Positions 17,139-27,130 of a stretch of 64,000 nucleotides of DNA are shown here, piece by piece. A program made the translations under genes and the position numbers. This stretch comes from Variovorax sp. PAMC28562 (GTDB taxonomy: Bacteria > Pseudomonadota > Gammaproteobacteria > Burkholderiales > Burkholderiaceae_C): contig NZ_CP060296.1 in NCBI RefSeq assembly GCF_014303735.1, positions 3,235,501 through 3,299,500 of the forward strand. The letters run 5' to 3'. The notes under the pieces are model-generated. The model did no database searches. It worked only from the letters and a program-made list of their open reading frames with translations, and was not told the origin of the DNA. Within the stretch, counting starts at the first letter, position 1, and each line of letters opens with the position of its first letter.

Positions 17139-18248
17139 GTGAAGGTCGCGTTGGTCCATTACTGGCTGGTCGGTATGCGCGGAGGGGAGAAGGTCCTCGA
17201 AGTGTTGTGCGACCTCTACCCCGATGCGGACATCTTCACGCTGGTGTGCGATCCGTCTGCCATCTCGGAAAAGCTCAAGCGTCATCGCATCACCACGTCG
17301 TTCTTGCAGAAGATCGGTGGGGTACGGCACTACCAAAAGATGCTGCCGCTCATGCCTTATGCGTTGGAGTCTTTCGATCTCACCGGCTACGACCTGATCA
17401 TCTCCAGCGAGTCAGGGCCGGCAAAGGGAATCATCCCCGGACCAGATGCGACCCACATCTGTTTTTGCCACTCGCCGATGCGCTACATCTGGGACTTGTA
17501 CCCGCAGTACCGCGCAGCGGCCGGTCCCATCACGCGCTCGTTGATGTCGCTGGCGGCGCCTTCGCTGCGCCAATGGGACGTGAGTACCTCGCACCGCGTC
17601 GATCACTTCATCGCCAATTCGGCCTATGTGGCCAAGCGCATCGAGCGCTACTACAGACGCACTGCGCAAGTGGTGCATCCGCCAGTGAACCTCGCACGCT
17701 TTGCGCCGCTCGCTCCATCCGAAGAGCCAGGCGACTACTACCTCTGTGCCGGCCAGATCACGCCGTACAAGAAGATCGAAATCGCAGTCGAAGCCTGTGC
17801 CCGTTTGGGCAGGCGCCTTGTCGTTATAGGCGCCGGTTCGAGCCCCGCGCTCAAGCAACTGGCGGGCCCCACCGTGGAGTTTTTGGGTGCGGTCGACGAC
17901 GCCAGCATGACGCATCACTTTGCGCACTGCAAGGCGCTTTTGTTCCCAGGAGTAGAAGACTTCGGCATCGTTCCACTCGAAGTCATGGCGAGTGGCAGGC
18001 CGGTCATTGCCTATGCCAAAGGCGGGGCGCTCGAAACGGTTGTCGATGGGCGCACCGGCTTGTTCTTCCATGAACAAACGACAGAGGCCATGGTCGATGC
18101 GATAGGGCGGTTCGAGGCCACTGCGGCGTCCTTCCGTTCCGACCTGTTGCATGCGCACGCGGGCACCTTCGACACGGCTGTGTTCAAGGCGAAGTTGGCA
18201 GAACGCATCGATTCGTTGCTCGCCATTCAACAATGCCCAGCGGTCTGA
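17139..18248 (+). CDS. GT4 glycosyltransferase, copy B (first GT of module)
   Basis: Paralogue of the gene at 2965, about 369 residues. It begins VKVALVHYWLVGMRGGEKVLEVLC and carries the FPGVEDFGIVPLEVMASG donor motif. GTG 17139, one base after the wcaJ-B stop, is chosen because copy A has only that start available. An overlapping ATG at 17127 would add MRTD. Near-identity to copy A over most of the length argues that the second sugar of the two repeat units is the same. Its last 40 residues differ most. Confidence 0.9.
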   Translation: MKVALVHYWLVGMRGGEKVLEVLCDLYPDADIFTLVCDPSAISEKLKRHRITTSFLQKIGGVRHYQKMLPLMPYALESFDLTGYDLIISSESGPAKGIIPGPDATHICFCHSPMRYIWDLYPQYRAAAGPITRSLMSLAAPSLRQWDVSTSHRVDHFIANSAYVAKRIERYYRRTAQVVHPPVNLARFAPLAPSEEPGDYYLCAGQITPYKKIEIAVEACARLGRRLVVIGAGSSPALKQLAGPTVEFLGAVDDASMTHHFAHCKALLFPGVEDFGIVPLEVMASGRPVIAYAKGGALETVVDGRTGLFFHEQTTEAMVDAIGRFEATAASFRSDLLHAHAGTFDTAVFKAKLAERIDSLLAIQQCPAV

Positions 18249-18260
18249 GCAGGCAAGTGC

Positions 18261-19691
18261 ATGGAAGCCATCCCTATCGCCGTCTTCTGGGTCATCGTCG
18301 TGTGGACCTTGTTCCAGGAAAAACAGGTTCTGCTGTACTTGCTGTTCGCCTCGATGTCGTTCGGCTCGTTCGCGGCCATTCCCACGGAGGTGACGGGCGG
18401 CCTTACGCTCACGCCGACGCCGCTCGTCGCCATGGCGCTGATAGCGCGGGAGCTGGGCAGCATGCGCGGCCTGGCGACGGCGGTCCAGTCCGCACTCAAG
18501 CCGTCCGGCTTGTTTCTCTTGTTTCTTTTCTGGGCGGTGGCCGGCTTCGCCACCGCGTTCATGCCGCGGCTCTTCGCGGGGGTTGTTCAGGTGGTGCCTG
18601 TTCGCTTCGGCGATCTGGCCGATTCGGTGTTGCTCGTGCCGACCGTCCAGAACATCTCGCAGTTCGTGTACGTCAGCATATCGGTGCTGAGCGTTTTTGC
18701 CTTTGCCAGCCTGTTGCGTGCCGAGGCCATGCGGCGGCATGCGTTGGTCGCGCTTTGCTTTGGCGCAGCAATGGCGGTTTTCACCGGATTCCTCGACTAC
18801 CTATCTCAGTCGACGGGGCTGGAGTCGTTGCTCGAAGTCTTTCGCACCGCCAGCTACGCGTTGCTGATCGAAGATGAAGTGCTCGGTGGCAAACGCGTGG
18901 TCGGATTGATGCCGGAGGCTTCGGCTTTCGGCACGTTGTCGTTGAGTTTTCTGGTGTCTTTGTATTTCTTTCGGCGCGCGATGCCGGCAGGCCTGCTGCG
19001 GGATCGCGGGGTACCTGTCCTGATGGCCTTGCTGCTGCTGTTGAGCTGGCTTTCGACTTCGTCCGCTGCATATTTGGGGCTTGGACTGTTTGGTGCCGCA
19101 GCGGCGGCGGAATGGTGTTGGCGCGTGATTGCCGCAGGGCGCAATCCTTACCTGCGCCGCGGTGTCTCGAGCGAGTTCTGGTTAGGAGCCGCTGCGGCAG
19201 GCGTACTGGTCCTGGCTGTCCTGGTCGTTCCCAAGGTATTCAACCCCATGGTCGAGATGTTCGATGCAATGGTGCTGCAGAAGTCCAACAGCAGCTCATT
19301 CGAAGAGCGCGGCATGTGGACGCGAGTTTCCTTGAACTCCTTGTTTGCAACGTATGGCCTGGGCGTCGGCCTGGGCGGCACCCGCGCATCCAACTTCGCC
19401 GTAGCCCTTGCAAGCAATACCGGTGTTCTGGGCGCGGCGTTCTACTTTCTGTTCGTGGCGCAAACCGTATTGATGCGGCGAGCGCGGCAAGGCGACGCAA
19501 AAGGGCAGGCCATCTTGTCGGCTGTCCGGTGGTCCTATCTGCCTCCCTTCTTCACCAGTCTGACGATCGGAACGACGCCGGACTTCGGCTTGTACAACGC
19601 GTTTCTCTATGGGATGGCTGCGGCAGTGGCTGGCACAGAGCTGCAACGGGTGTTTCGCCCGGCCGTCCATAGGGAGGCACGTGTCAACTAA
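18261..19691 (+). CDS. Polytopic membrane protein, Wzy/O-antigen ligase-like polymerase, copy B
   Basis: The 476-residue paralogue of the 4078 gene has about ten hydrophobic helices, the polar segment QKSNSSSFEERGMWTRVSLN and the glycine-rich GLGVGLGGTRASNFAVALASN. It should polymerise lipid-linked units in the periplasm. Its 3' end overlaps the start of wzx-B by 11 bp. It is less similar to its twin than the GT genes are, as expected for a polymerase recognising its own repeat unit. The function is inferred from topology and position. Confidence 0.82.
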   Translation: MEAIPIAVFWVIVVWTLFQEKQVLLYLLFASMSFGSFAAIPTEVTGGLTLTPTPLVAMALIARELGSMRGLATAVQSALKPSGLFLLFLFWAVAGFATAFMPRLFAGVVQVVPVRFGDLADSVLLVPTVQNISQFVYVSISVLSVFAFASLLRAEAMRRHALVALCFGAAMAVFTGFLDYLSQSTGLESLLEVFRTASYALLIEDEVLGGKRVVGLMPEASAFGTLSLSFLVSLYFFRRAMPAGLLRDRGVPVLMALLLLLSWLSTSSAAYLGLGLFGAAAAAEWCWRVIAAGRNPYLRRGVSSEFWLGAAAAGVLVLAVLVVPKVFNPMVEMFDAMVLQKSNSSSFEERGMWTRVSLNSLFATYGLGVGLGGTRASNFAVALASNTGVLGAAFYFLFVAQTVLMRRARQGDAKGQAILSAVRWSYLPPFFTSLTIGTTPDFGLYNAFLYGMAAAVAGTELQRVFRPAVHREARVN

Positions 19692-21195
19692 GTCGTCAAA
19701 TATCGCGAGCAAGGCGGTCGGCGCCGGAGCTTGGACTGTCGGTACGCGGCTGATTGCCAAGCTGATCGACCTGGCCATGTTGCTCTGCCTGGCTCGTTTT
19801 CTGGGGCCGGCTGAGTTCGGCCTAGTGGCCACCGCGATGGCCGTAGTGTTCATCGTCGAAGCCTTGTTCGAGTTGCCGATGGCCGCAGCGTTGATTCGCC
19901 TGCCTGAGTTGACGCCCGCCATGTTGCACACGGCCTTCACGCTCAGCCTTTTGCGCGGGATCGTCATTGCACTCCTTTTGCTGGCGCTGGCCTGGCCGCT
20001 GGCTGCGTTCAACGATGAGCCACGGCTGACGAGCTTGCTCGCAGTGCTCGCGCTGGCGCCGGCGCTGCGTGGGCTCGTCAGCCCGCGAATGGTCGAATAT
20101 GCGCGTGCGTTTAACTTTCGACCTGACTCTGCAATGGAGCTGTCTGGCAAGGCTGTCGCATTCACCGTATCGGTTGCTATCGCTGTCATCACTCGCAGTT
20201 ACTGGGCTATTGCAGCGGCGACCGTGTGTGGCCCGTTGGTATCGACGCTCTTGTCTTACTACATCGCCCCATTGCGACCGCGACTGACGCTCGTTCATTG
20301 GGCAAATTTCTCCAGCCTGATCGGCTGGAACTTCTTGTCCCAGTTAAGCGCGGCACTCAACTGGCAAATCGACCGGTTGATGCTTCCGCGGCTGACCACC
20401 GACACGGTGTTTGGGCAGTACGCCATGGGCAAGCAAATGTCGGAGATTCCGATTCAGGCACTGGTCGCACCTTTGGCTCGCCCTGCGATGGCGGCGCTGG
20501 CATCTGCCGGCGGTAGCCAGGCCTCGCGTTACCTTCAGTTGTCGCACGCCATTGCGCTGGTGCTGATTCCTGTGATGGGCGTGCCGCTGTTTTGGCCGGA
20601 CGTGTTGGTCCGCGTGACGCTGGGCCCTGCCTGGGTGCTGGCGGCCGAGTGGGTTCGCTGGCTCAGTGCAGTCGCCTTGCTTGGACTACCAGCCGTGCTG
20701 ATGGGCTCGCTCGCAATGACACTGAACCGGTCCCGCTGGGTCGCCGTACGCACCCTCGTCGAACTGCTGGCCCGGTTGCCGCTGGTTTGGGCAGGCGCCG
20801 TGCACTTCGGCATCCCCGGTGCGATTGCCGGTAGTGCGATCGCCACCGCGACCGGCACGCTCACTGCGCTTTTTATCGTTCGGCGCCTGATCGGGACCGG
20901 CCTTGCGCAGCAGGTGTTTGCGTTGTGGAGGCCCATGGTGTCGATGCTGCCGGCGGGTGCGGTTCTCTGGCTTGCGAGGCCCAGGCTGATGGCCGCCGAA
21001 AGCCTGACCGAAATGGCGATATCAGCAGTGCTAGTGGGAGCGCTGTACCTGTTGGTCTATGCGCTGTCGGTCCTGGCTGCTTGGCGGCTTGCCGGTCGGC
21101 CAGCTGGCCTGGAACGGCACCTGGTCGACACCCTTCGCAAGCGGTTCAAACATTCGACTAACGCAATGGAGTCCCATGGTACGCAACCTCAATGA
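19681..21195 (+). CDS. Wzx-like polysaccharide flippase (MOP superfamily), copy B
   Basis: Flippase of about 504 residues with 12-14 hydrophobic helices, paralogous to 5555-7078. GTG 19681 is preceded by GGGAGG at a 3-base spacing and overlaps the wzy-B stop by 11 bp. Upstream in-frame codons lie inside wzy-B. Shared blocks include AVGAGAWTVGTRL, ARFLGPAEFGLVA, SPRMVEYARAFNFRPD and SLIGWNFLSQLSAALNWQIDR. It should transport the lipid-linked repeat unit to the periplasm. Confidence 0.88.
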   Translation: MSTKSSNIASKAVGAGAWTVGTRLIAKLIDLAMLLCLARFLGPAEFGLVATAMAVVFIVEALFELPMAAALIRLPELTPAMLHTAFTLSLLRGIVIALLLLALAWPLAAFNDEPRLTSLLAVLALAPALRGLVSPRMVEYARAFNFRPDSAMELSGKAVAFTVSVAIAVITRSYWAIAAATVCGPLVSTLLSYYIAPLRPRLTLVHWANFSSLIGWNFLSQLSAALNWQIDRLMLPRLTTDTVFGQYAMGKQMSEIPIQALVAPLARPAMAALASAGGSQASRYLQLSHAIALVLIPVMGVPLFWPDVLVRVTLGPAWVLAAEWVRWLSAVALLGLPAVLMGSLAMTLNRSRWVAVRTLVELLARLPLVWAGAVHFGIPGAIAGSAIATATGTLTALFIVRRLIGTGLAQQVFALWRPMVSMLPAGAVLWLARPRLMAAESLTEMAISAVLVGALYLLVYALSVLAAWRLAGRPAGLERHLVDTLRKRFKHSTNAMESHGTQPQ

Positions 21196-22438
21196 CACAC
21201 CGCCGTCTGGAAATGGAAGCAAGCGAGCGGCCATGCCCGGGCTTGTGATCAACGGCAAGTTTCTGCAACGCTCGACGAGTCGGTCCGGCGTCTATCGCGT
21301 GGCGCGTGAATTGTTGGTCGCGCTGGACAACCTATTCGCCCAAAACCCGGCGTTGGCCAATGCGGTGCCGTGTCGCGTGATCGTGCCGGGTGGCCGAGGC
21401 ACCGACCTCCAGCTTTCTCGCATCGGGGTGGAAGTCGACCATGGGGCCAGTGAGATGAGGCCTCTGATGCGTCGGCTTTACGGCGCGCTATGGGAACAAC
21501 TGGTGCTGCCCCGACGTGCCAGTGGCGACACGCTGATCAGTCTTTGCAACATGGGGCCTGTGATGCATGGCCAAGCATTCACCATGGTTCACGATGCGCA
21601 GGTCTACACCTCGCCTGCCTCGTACTCCCGCCTTTTCGGAACCTGGTACCGGTTGATGCTGCCCCGGCTGGGCAAACGCAACAGGGCATTGCTGACCGTC
21701 TCCGATTTCTCGCGAAAACAACTGGACGAGTTTGGCGTGGCCGATGCAGCGCGCATCCATGTGATCCACAACGGTTGCGACCATGTGTTGCGGCTCGTCG
21801 CGGACTCGGCCAAGGTCGATGCGGCTGGCCTTGCAGGCGAGCGCTACGTGCTCGCCCTTGCGAACATTCAGCTGCACAAAAATATCGCAGTGTTGCTGAA
21901 AGCTTTTCAGGCGCCCGCGTTGAGCGACATGACCCTTGCGCTCTTCGGTCCGGCAAAACGCGAGGACTTCGAGAGTCGAGGTCACGTCGTGCCGATCAAC
22001 GTCGAGTTCCTGGGGTTCGTCAGTGACGAAGAATTGGCGGGACTGCTCCAACGCGCCACCGCACTGGCTTTTCCTTCCACCACTGAGGGATTCGGGCTAC
22101 CGCCGTTGGAAGCGATGGCGCTCGGTTGCCCGACCGTCGTTGCGCCCTGCGGTGCGTTACCCGAAGTCTGCGGTGACGCATCGCTATGGGCCGATGCGCA
22201 CGACGCCGATCAGTGGGCCGCGCAGATTGTTCGTCTGCGTGATGACGAGGTCCTGCGCGCAGACATGAAGCGCCGCGGGCGAACTCAGGCCGCAAAGTTC
22301 ACATGGGACAAGGCTGCGCGTCGGTTGCTCGAAATCGTGATCGGACAGCCGTTGGCCGATGCCGACCTGTTGGCACCTGCGCATCGTATCGATCGTCGGC
22401 CACTTGCACCGCCGTCGTTGTCGGGGCGTGCGCTGTGA
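21176..22438 (+). CDS. GT4 glycosyltransferase, copy B (second GT of module)
   Basis: About 420 residues, paralogous to the gene at 7092. It has LVINGKFLQRSTSRSGVYRVARELL at the N-terminus, LHKNIAVLLKAF, and FPSTTEGFGLPPLEAMALG for donor binding. ATG 21176 has GGAG 4 bases upstream and overlaps wzx-B by 20 bp. The C-terminus runs about 25 residues beyond copy A with unconserved sequence, and its last bases form the GTGA overlap with the next gene. The sugar is unknown. Confidence 0.88.
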   Translation: MVRNLNDTPPSGNGSKRAAMPGLVINGKFLQRSTSRSGVYRVARELLVALDNLFAQNPALANAVPCRVIVPGGRGTDLQLSRIGVEVDHGASEMRPLMRRLYGALWEQLVLPRRASGDTLISLCNMGPVMHGQAFTMVHDAQVYTSPASYSRLFGTWYRLMLPRLGKRNRALLTVSDFSRKQLDEFGVADAARIHVIHNGCDHVLRLVADSAKVDAAGLAGERYVLALANIQLHKNIAVLLKAFQAPALSDMTLALFGPAKREDFESRGHVVPINVEFLGFVSDEELAGLLQRATALAFPSTTEGFGLPPLEAMALGCPTVVAPCGALPEVCGDASLWADAHDADQWAAQIVRLRDDEVLRADMKRRGRTQAAKFTWDKAARRLLEIVIGQPLADADLLAPAHRIDRRPLAPPSLSGRAL

Positions 22439-23331
22439 CGCAGTCGCTCAATATTGCGATCGCTATCGCCACTGCGGGGCGCCGAGAGGTGGTTGCTGAA
22501 ACCATCGGTTTGCTCGCTGGCCAGTCCCGAATGGCGAACGAATTGATGATTTGCCCGGCCACGGAGCAGGACTTCGATCCGGTATGTTTGCAGGGCTACT
22601 CGGGACCGGCTCGCGTTTTTCGCGGACCGGTCGGCTCGTCGCCGCAGCGCAATGTGCTGCTCGACGCGACCGAAGCCGACGTAGTGATCTTCTTCGACGA
22701 CGACTTCCTGCCGTCCGACGACTATGTCGCGGAGGTCGAGAGGATGTTCGCAGCCAACCCTGAAGTCGTCGTTACCACCGGAAAACTACTGCGCGACGGT
22801 GCGCTTGGTCCCGGCATCGTTCACGAGGAGGGGCTGCGTCTCTTGAGAGAAGCGGGACCGAACAGCGAGGCCCAGTCGATAACGTCGACATACAACGGCT
22901 ACGGATGCAATCTCGCCGTTCGCATGAAGACGGTGCGTGATCATGGAATCCGCTTCGACGAACGCCTTCCGCTCTATGCATGGCTCGAAGACGTGGACTT
23001 CTCGCGGCAGCTCGCATTGCATGGCGACATCGTCAAGGTTGCGCGCTTGCGCGGCGTTCACCTCGGTACCAAACGAACGGGTCGTAGCCCGGGGGCTCGC
23101 CTCGGCTATTCGCAAGTTGCCAACCCTGTCTATCTGGCACGCAAGGGGACCATGCGTTGGCCGCTGGCTTTGAAGCAGGTCGGAAAAAACATGCTCGCCA
23201 ACGGCCTGCGCAGTTTTTCTCCGGAGCCTTGGGTCGATCGGCGTGGCCGCTTGCTGGGAAACATGCGGGCGATCAAAGACTTGATCGGCGGAAAGATGAG
23301 TCCAGAGAGGGCCTTGAACGTCTCGCGGTAG
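22435..23331 (+). CDS. GT2 glycosyltransferase, copy B
   Basis: GT-A transferase of about 298 residues, paralogous to 8344-9243. It starts with GTG in a 4-bp GTGA overlap with the preceding stop, a classic coupled arrangement. Motifs are IAIAIATAGRREVVAETI, FFDDDFLPSDDYV, YNGYGCNLAVRM, LEDVDFSRQLALHG and EPWVDRRGRLLGNMRAIKDLIGG. It is the last gene shared by the rightward operons of both modules. Confidence 0.9.
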   Translation: MTQSLNIAIAIATAGRREVVAETIGLLAGQSRMANELMICPATEQDFDPVCLQGYSGPARVFRGPVGSSPQRNVLLDATEADVVIFFDDDFLPSDDYVAEVERMFAANPEVVVTTGKLLRDGALGPGIVHEEGLRLLREAGPNSEAQSITSTYNGYGCNLAVRMKTVRDHGIRFDERLPLYAWLEDVDFSRQLALHGDIVKVARLRGVHLGTKRTGRSPGARLGYSQVANPVYLARKGTMRWPLALKQVGKNMLANGLRSFSPEPWVDRRGRLLGNMRAIKDLIGGKMSPERALNVSR

Positions 23332-23380
23332 ACGTGTGCATATTGCTCATCGAACGGTTGAAGCTCTCAAGGCGCTGTCA

Positions 23381-24439
23381 ATGTCCACTTACATCCAGAC
23401 CAATTTTTCTGTGCTCCCAGGGGACTTCGTGAACCTGGGAGATGCGATGCTTTCGCTCGCCGCAGCACGTCGCATGACGCGCGACGGTGGTCGCGTCTCG
23501 GTGTTGCCCTATCGACGGCCCAGCGACGAAGTGCGCGAAGAATTCGAGAAAGAAGGGTTTGAAGTCATCTCCATGCGGGATCATCCTTTGCTTGCATTTC
23601 GGGTCTGCAACAGTTCCTCGATCTGGATCGGTGGCGGCCACGCCATCAGAAATGAAGTCTCCCTGGGCTGGCTGTCTTTCACCACCGTCGTGTCGTGGCT
23701 GGCCAGAAAATCCGGACGAAATGTACGGGTCATTGGCTCCGGGGCGACCCACATCAAGTCGCGTTGGAGGCGATGGCTGTTCGGTAATATCTTTTCTGCT
23801 TGCGACAAGGTCTGCGTCCGCGATCAGCTCTCGGAAAAGTCACTGAAAGCGGACTTTCCTGATGCCGCCGAGAAGGTAAATCTGGTCGGCGATCTCGCAT
23901 TCCTTAAAGGGCGCCTCGATTTTCACGCAAACCTGCTCGAAGAATTCTCTTGTGTGGTTTCTCCCGGCATCGACCTCGTCGAGGGCCGAACTGAAGATCC
24001 TCAGGAGATCCTCGAAGCGTTGCGGGTGCTGTTCGAACGATTCAAAATGAAGCACGTCATCATCGTGTCCCACGATTCCAGGAGCGAGTTCGGACTTCCT
24101 TTTTGCGAGGCTTTCGAATCGGTCGTTCGCGAGGCGCTTCCAGTGACGGTGGAAGTGATTACGCAAAAGGGAATCGAACACGGCCTGATGGAACCGTATG
24201 GCCGAGCGCGCTGGATCATCACGGGTCGCCTTCATGGTCTGATCATCGGTGCCATGCTGCGCAGACGGGTGTTCTACACGACCGGCTCTGCCAAAAAGCT
24301 GCGGCCGTTTGCGGAACTCTTTGAATATGGAATGGCAACGCACGTGCAGGGCATCCAATCCCCAAGTACCGCAAACGAATCGATCGCGCCGGCTGTTCTC
24401 AAACAGGGAATTGCCGCTGAATTGAATTTCAATGTGTAG
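23381..24439 (+). CDS. Polysaccharide pyruvyl transferase family protein (WcaK/CsaB type)
   Basis: Predicted to add a pyruvate ketal from phosphoenolpyruvate to a sugar of the repeat unit, giving the polymer negative charge. The 352 residues show family features: an early Gly-rich GDFVNLGDAMLSLAAARRM, IWIGGGHAIRNE in the first half, GDLAFL in the middle, and the C-terminal WIITGRLHGLIIGAM with the GRxHG signature (about residues 280-290). AAGG lies 8 bases before ATG 23381, which is preferred to the in-frame codon at 23336. It is present only in module B. Some family members act on other acceptors, so the target sugar is open. Confidence 0.85.
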   Translation: MSTYIQTNFSVLPGDFVNLGDAMLSLAAARRMTRDGGRVSVLPYRRPSDEVREEFEKEGFEVISMRDHPLLAFRVCNSSSIWIGGGHAIRNEVSLGWLSFTTVVSWLARKSGRNVRVIGSGATHIKSRWRRWLFGNIFSACDKVCVRDQLSEKSLKADFPDAAEKVNLVGDLAFLKGRLDFHANLLEEFSCVVSPGIDLVEGRTEDPQEILEALRVLFERFKMKHVIIVSHDSRSEFGLPFCEAFESVVREALPVTVEVITQKGIEHGLMEPYGRARWIITGRLHGLIIGAMLRRRVFYTTGSAKKLRPFAELFEYGMATHVQGIQSPSTANESIAPAVLKQGIAAELNFNV

Positions 24440-25883
24440 AGCGGTTTCAGTCTTGGGTGTGCATCGACTTCGTCGCGCTACGCGCTTGGCGTCAAGCGCT
24501 GTCTTGCTCGCCGTGACGATGGCGTCGACCCATGGCGCCGACCCTGCAAGCGCGGCGCGTCCCTTCGGTGATTTCGTCGGCTTGGGCGTCAAGTTCCTTC
24601 AGGGCCAGCCACTCGACACCTTGCCCATGTTGGCCGACCTGAAGGTCAAGTGGGTGCGCGAGCACGTCAGCTGGTCGGCTGTCGAGCCATCGCCCAGCCA
24701 AATACCCGGTCGCTATGCCGCGTTGCCCGATAACCTTCGAACGCAACTCGCCTACTACCGCGCAAACGACATCGGCGTGGTGGCGCTGCTCACCCTTTCC
24801 AACGGAAAGACTGCACCGCAGACGGCTGCAGACGTAGCGCGTGATGCCGACCCTGCGGCTTTCGGTCGGTTCGCGGCGGAAGCTGCACGCCTGCTGAAGG
24901 CGGAGGGTGTGCGCTTCGTGCTCGAAGTGGGCAATGAACCGCACAACTCGTTCCTCCCCAAGGCGCTCGGTGGGCAGTGGAACGGCAAGGCTCCGTCGCC
25001 ATGGCTCGATCACTACGTTCGCATGGTGAACGCCGCGGTGCAGGAAGTGAAGGCCATCGACCCCGCTGTCAAGGTGCTCGCCGGCGACGACATGTGGGTC
25101 ATCGACTACTGGATGCTTGCAGGCGGTCTCGATCCGCGTCTCGACGGTCTCACGGTCCACCCCTACACCCCCGGCATTCCCGAGATCACGGCAATTGCGA
25201 ACGACACCGACTGGGTGCGCCCCTTTGTCGCCGTCGATCCGGATCGCTCGTTCCAGTCTGCATTCGTGCGCTTGCGTGCAGCGGCGCTCGCGCGACAGGG
25301 CCGTCCATTGGAGCTTTGGGTCACGGAAATGGGATGGCCGGTCGCAGAGGGCGCGAGCCCTGTCAAAGGCAGCGTGCCTGAGCGCACCGCGGCTGCGTAC
25401 ATCCCGAGGTCTTTTATCCTGGCCGCCGAGGCGGATGTCAAAGGCTTTTTATGGTTCTCATCGAATGACTCCGTGGACGGACCGATGGGGCTCACACGCA
25501 ACGACCGTACGCAAAGGCTGACGTATGGCGCATTCAAAACGATGACGTCGGAGCTCGGCACCTTGCGCTTTGCGCGGCGCTTGCTCGGGGGGCAGGGCAC
25601 TTCGGCCGCTGCACAGGCGTTCCTGTTCACGGACGATCGCACCAGCACCGTCGTTGCCTGGCAAGCCACGGGCAGCAACGACTCGGAGCTCGTTGTCCCG
25701 CAAGCTGGCACGGAGCAGTTGATGGTCACCGACTTACTGGGTCGTCAGCGAACGCTGCAGGCGAACGACGGTCGATTCGCGGTGGCGCTCAGCGGCGAGC
25801 CCGTCTACGTGCGGCTTTCATCAGGGGCAACGCAGATTCCCCAGATCACGGTCAAGTCATCGACTGCGAAGGTCCGCCCATGA
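24432..25883 (+). CDS. Secreted clan-A glycoside hydrolase (PslG/GH39-like)
   Basis: A 483-residue protein with an N-terminal signal-like segment (ATRLASSAVLLAVTMASTHGADPASA), so it probably acts in the periplasm. The TIM-barrel signatures of clan GH-A are present: LEVGNEPHN with acid/base E169 and LWVTEMGWPV with nucleophile E299. A C-terminal beta-like domain follows. Such hydrolases inside polysaccharide operons (PslG in Pseudomonas is the known case) trim or release chains. Its start overlaps the pyruvyltransferase by 8 bp and its stop overlaps the acyltransferase by 4 bp. Exact GH family and substrate are not decided from sequence alone. Confidence 0.8.
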   Translation: MCRAVSVLGVHRLRRATRLASSAVLLAVTMASTHGADPASAARPFGDFVGLGVKFLQGQPLDTLPMLADLKVKWVREHVSWSAVEPSPSQIPGRYAALPDNLRTQLAYYRANDIGVVALLTLSNGKTAPQTAADVARDADPAAFGRFAAEAARLLKAEGVRFVLEVGNEPHNSFLPKALGGQWNGKAPSPWLDHYVRMVNAAVQEVKAIDPAVKVLAGDDMWVIDYWMLAGGLDPRLDGLTVHPYTPGIPEITAIANDTDWVRPFVAVDPDRSFQSAFVRLRAAALARQGRPLELWVTEMGWPVAEGASPVKGSVPERTAAAYIPRSFILAAEADVKGFLWFSSNDSVDGPMGLTRNDRTQRLTYGAFKTMTSELGTLRFARRLLGGQGTSAAAQAFLFTDDRTSTVVAWQATGSNDSELVVPQAGTEQLMVTDLLGRQRTLQANDGRFAVALSGEPVYVRLSSGATQIPQITVKSSTAKVRP

Positions 25884-27121
25884 GAGCGACCATGAAGATC
25901 CGTCCCTCAAGTGCCCTGACCAACGGTGGCGAGAGGCTGGCTGGCATCGATGGTTTGCGCGCAATCGCGATGACCATGGTGATCGCGCAGCACTGCGGCC
26001 TGCTTCCTTTCGGATGGATCGGCGTGTGGTTGTTCTTTGTCATCTCGGGCTATGTGATCACCCGCGGCTTCATCGCGGAAGAAGCTTTGGTTCACCTTGG
26101 CCGGGCCCTGCCATCGGCAGGTCGGAGGTATCGCGCATTCGTGCGTCGGCGGCTGCTGCGCATCGTTCCTGCGTACGCCCTCTATCTCGGCGTATGCGTG
26201 TTGCTCTTTGCGATCCCGTACGGCATGGCTGGTTCGATCGACTCGATCGGCCTGATCACATTCACCTACAACTGGCAGATGGTGTTTCAGCCCGTGGCAT
26301 CGACAATGCATTGGCCCGCGATCGCACATCTTTGGACATTAAGCGTCGAACAGCAGTTCTATGTGTTCTTCCCTTTGCTCTTTCTAGGTGTGCCGGAACG
26401 ATGGCGCTGGAAGTTGGCAGGTGCCCTGGTGTTGCTGGCGCCACTGACGCGCTGGCTCTGGCTGCTCGTCGTAGGCGCAGCAATGCCGGACGCAGACGCC
26501 GGCAGGCTGGCCTTCAGTGTCTATGCGGCGACCATTTGCCAGATCGATGCATTCCTGCTTGGCGCGTTGATCGCACGGTTCCAGCCGCAGCTCTTGCGCA
26601 ACCCGCGTGTGCCGATGCGCTGGTTGTGGGTGGCGCTTGCCGCGATTGCGGTGTTTGCCGTGATCTACATGTCACTCAACTACGCGCGTGGCGATCGTGG
26701 TGCAGACGTGCTCAAGAACATCTTCTCCGGCATCGTGTACGGCCAGCAGCGCGAGTTGTTCGGGTACTCGGTCATCAATCTGTTTGCGGCCGGGGTACTG
26801 CTGGTGACCATCGCGGGTGTGCGTGGAACGGCCTGGTTGTCGAAGCCATGGATGACTTGGATCGGCCGCATTTCCTACGGCGGCTATCTGTTCCACGCAT
26901 TGGTGCTGTGGATTCTGTCCGAGTCGATCGGTGAGCAGTTGAAGTACGCGCCTACGGCATGGCGTGTCGCCGGGTTCGCTGCCGTATTCATGACAACAGT
27001 AGGGCTGGCCTCGCTGTCATTCAGCTGTTTCGAGCAGCCGATTGCTCGGCGCTTCAAGGCTTGGGCGTCGGGACATGCGTCTGCACTTCGCATGCTCAAG
27101 TCGGCAAAGATCGAGCCTTGA
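25880..27121 (+). CDS. Acyltransferase 3 family membrane protein (OafA/YrhL type)
   Basis: A 413-residue protein with about ten hydrophobic helices. The acyltransferase-3 start LAGIDGLRAIAMTMVIAQH places the conserved His at residue 38, followed by GVWLFFVISGYVITRGF and RLLRIVPAYALYL, then WTLSVEQQFYVFFPLLFL. Members transfer acetyl or other acyl groups to extracytoplasmic sugars. It starts in an ATGA overlap with the hydrolase. It is the last rightward gene of module B, ending 9 bp from the convergent acyltransferase. Confidence 0.88.
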   Translation: MRATMKIRPSSALTNGGERLAGIDGLRAIAMTMVIAQHCGLLPFGWIGVWLFFVISGYVITRGFIAEEALVHLGRALPSAGRRYRAFVRRRLLRIVPAYALYLGVCVLLFAIPYGMAGSIDSIGLITFTYNWQMVFQPVASTMHWPAIAHLWTLSVEQQFYVFFPLLFLGVPERWRWKLAGALVLLAPLTRWLWLLVVGAAMPDADAGRLAFSVYAATICQIDAFLLGALIARFQPQLLRNPRVPMRWLWVALAAIAVFAVIYMSLNYARGDRGADVLKNIFSGIVYGQQRELFGYSVINLFAAGVLLVTIAGVRGTAWLSKPWMTWIGRISYGGYLFHALVLWILSESIGEQLKYAPTAWRVAGFAAVFMTTVGLASLSFSCFEQPIARRFKAWASGHASALRMLKSAKIEP

Positions 27122-27130
27122 CCCCCCCGT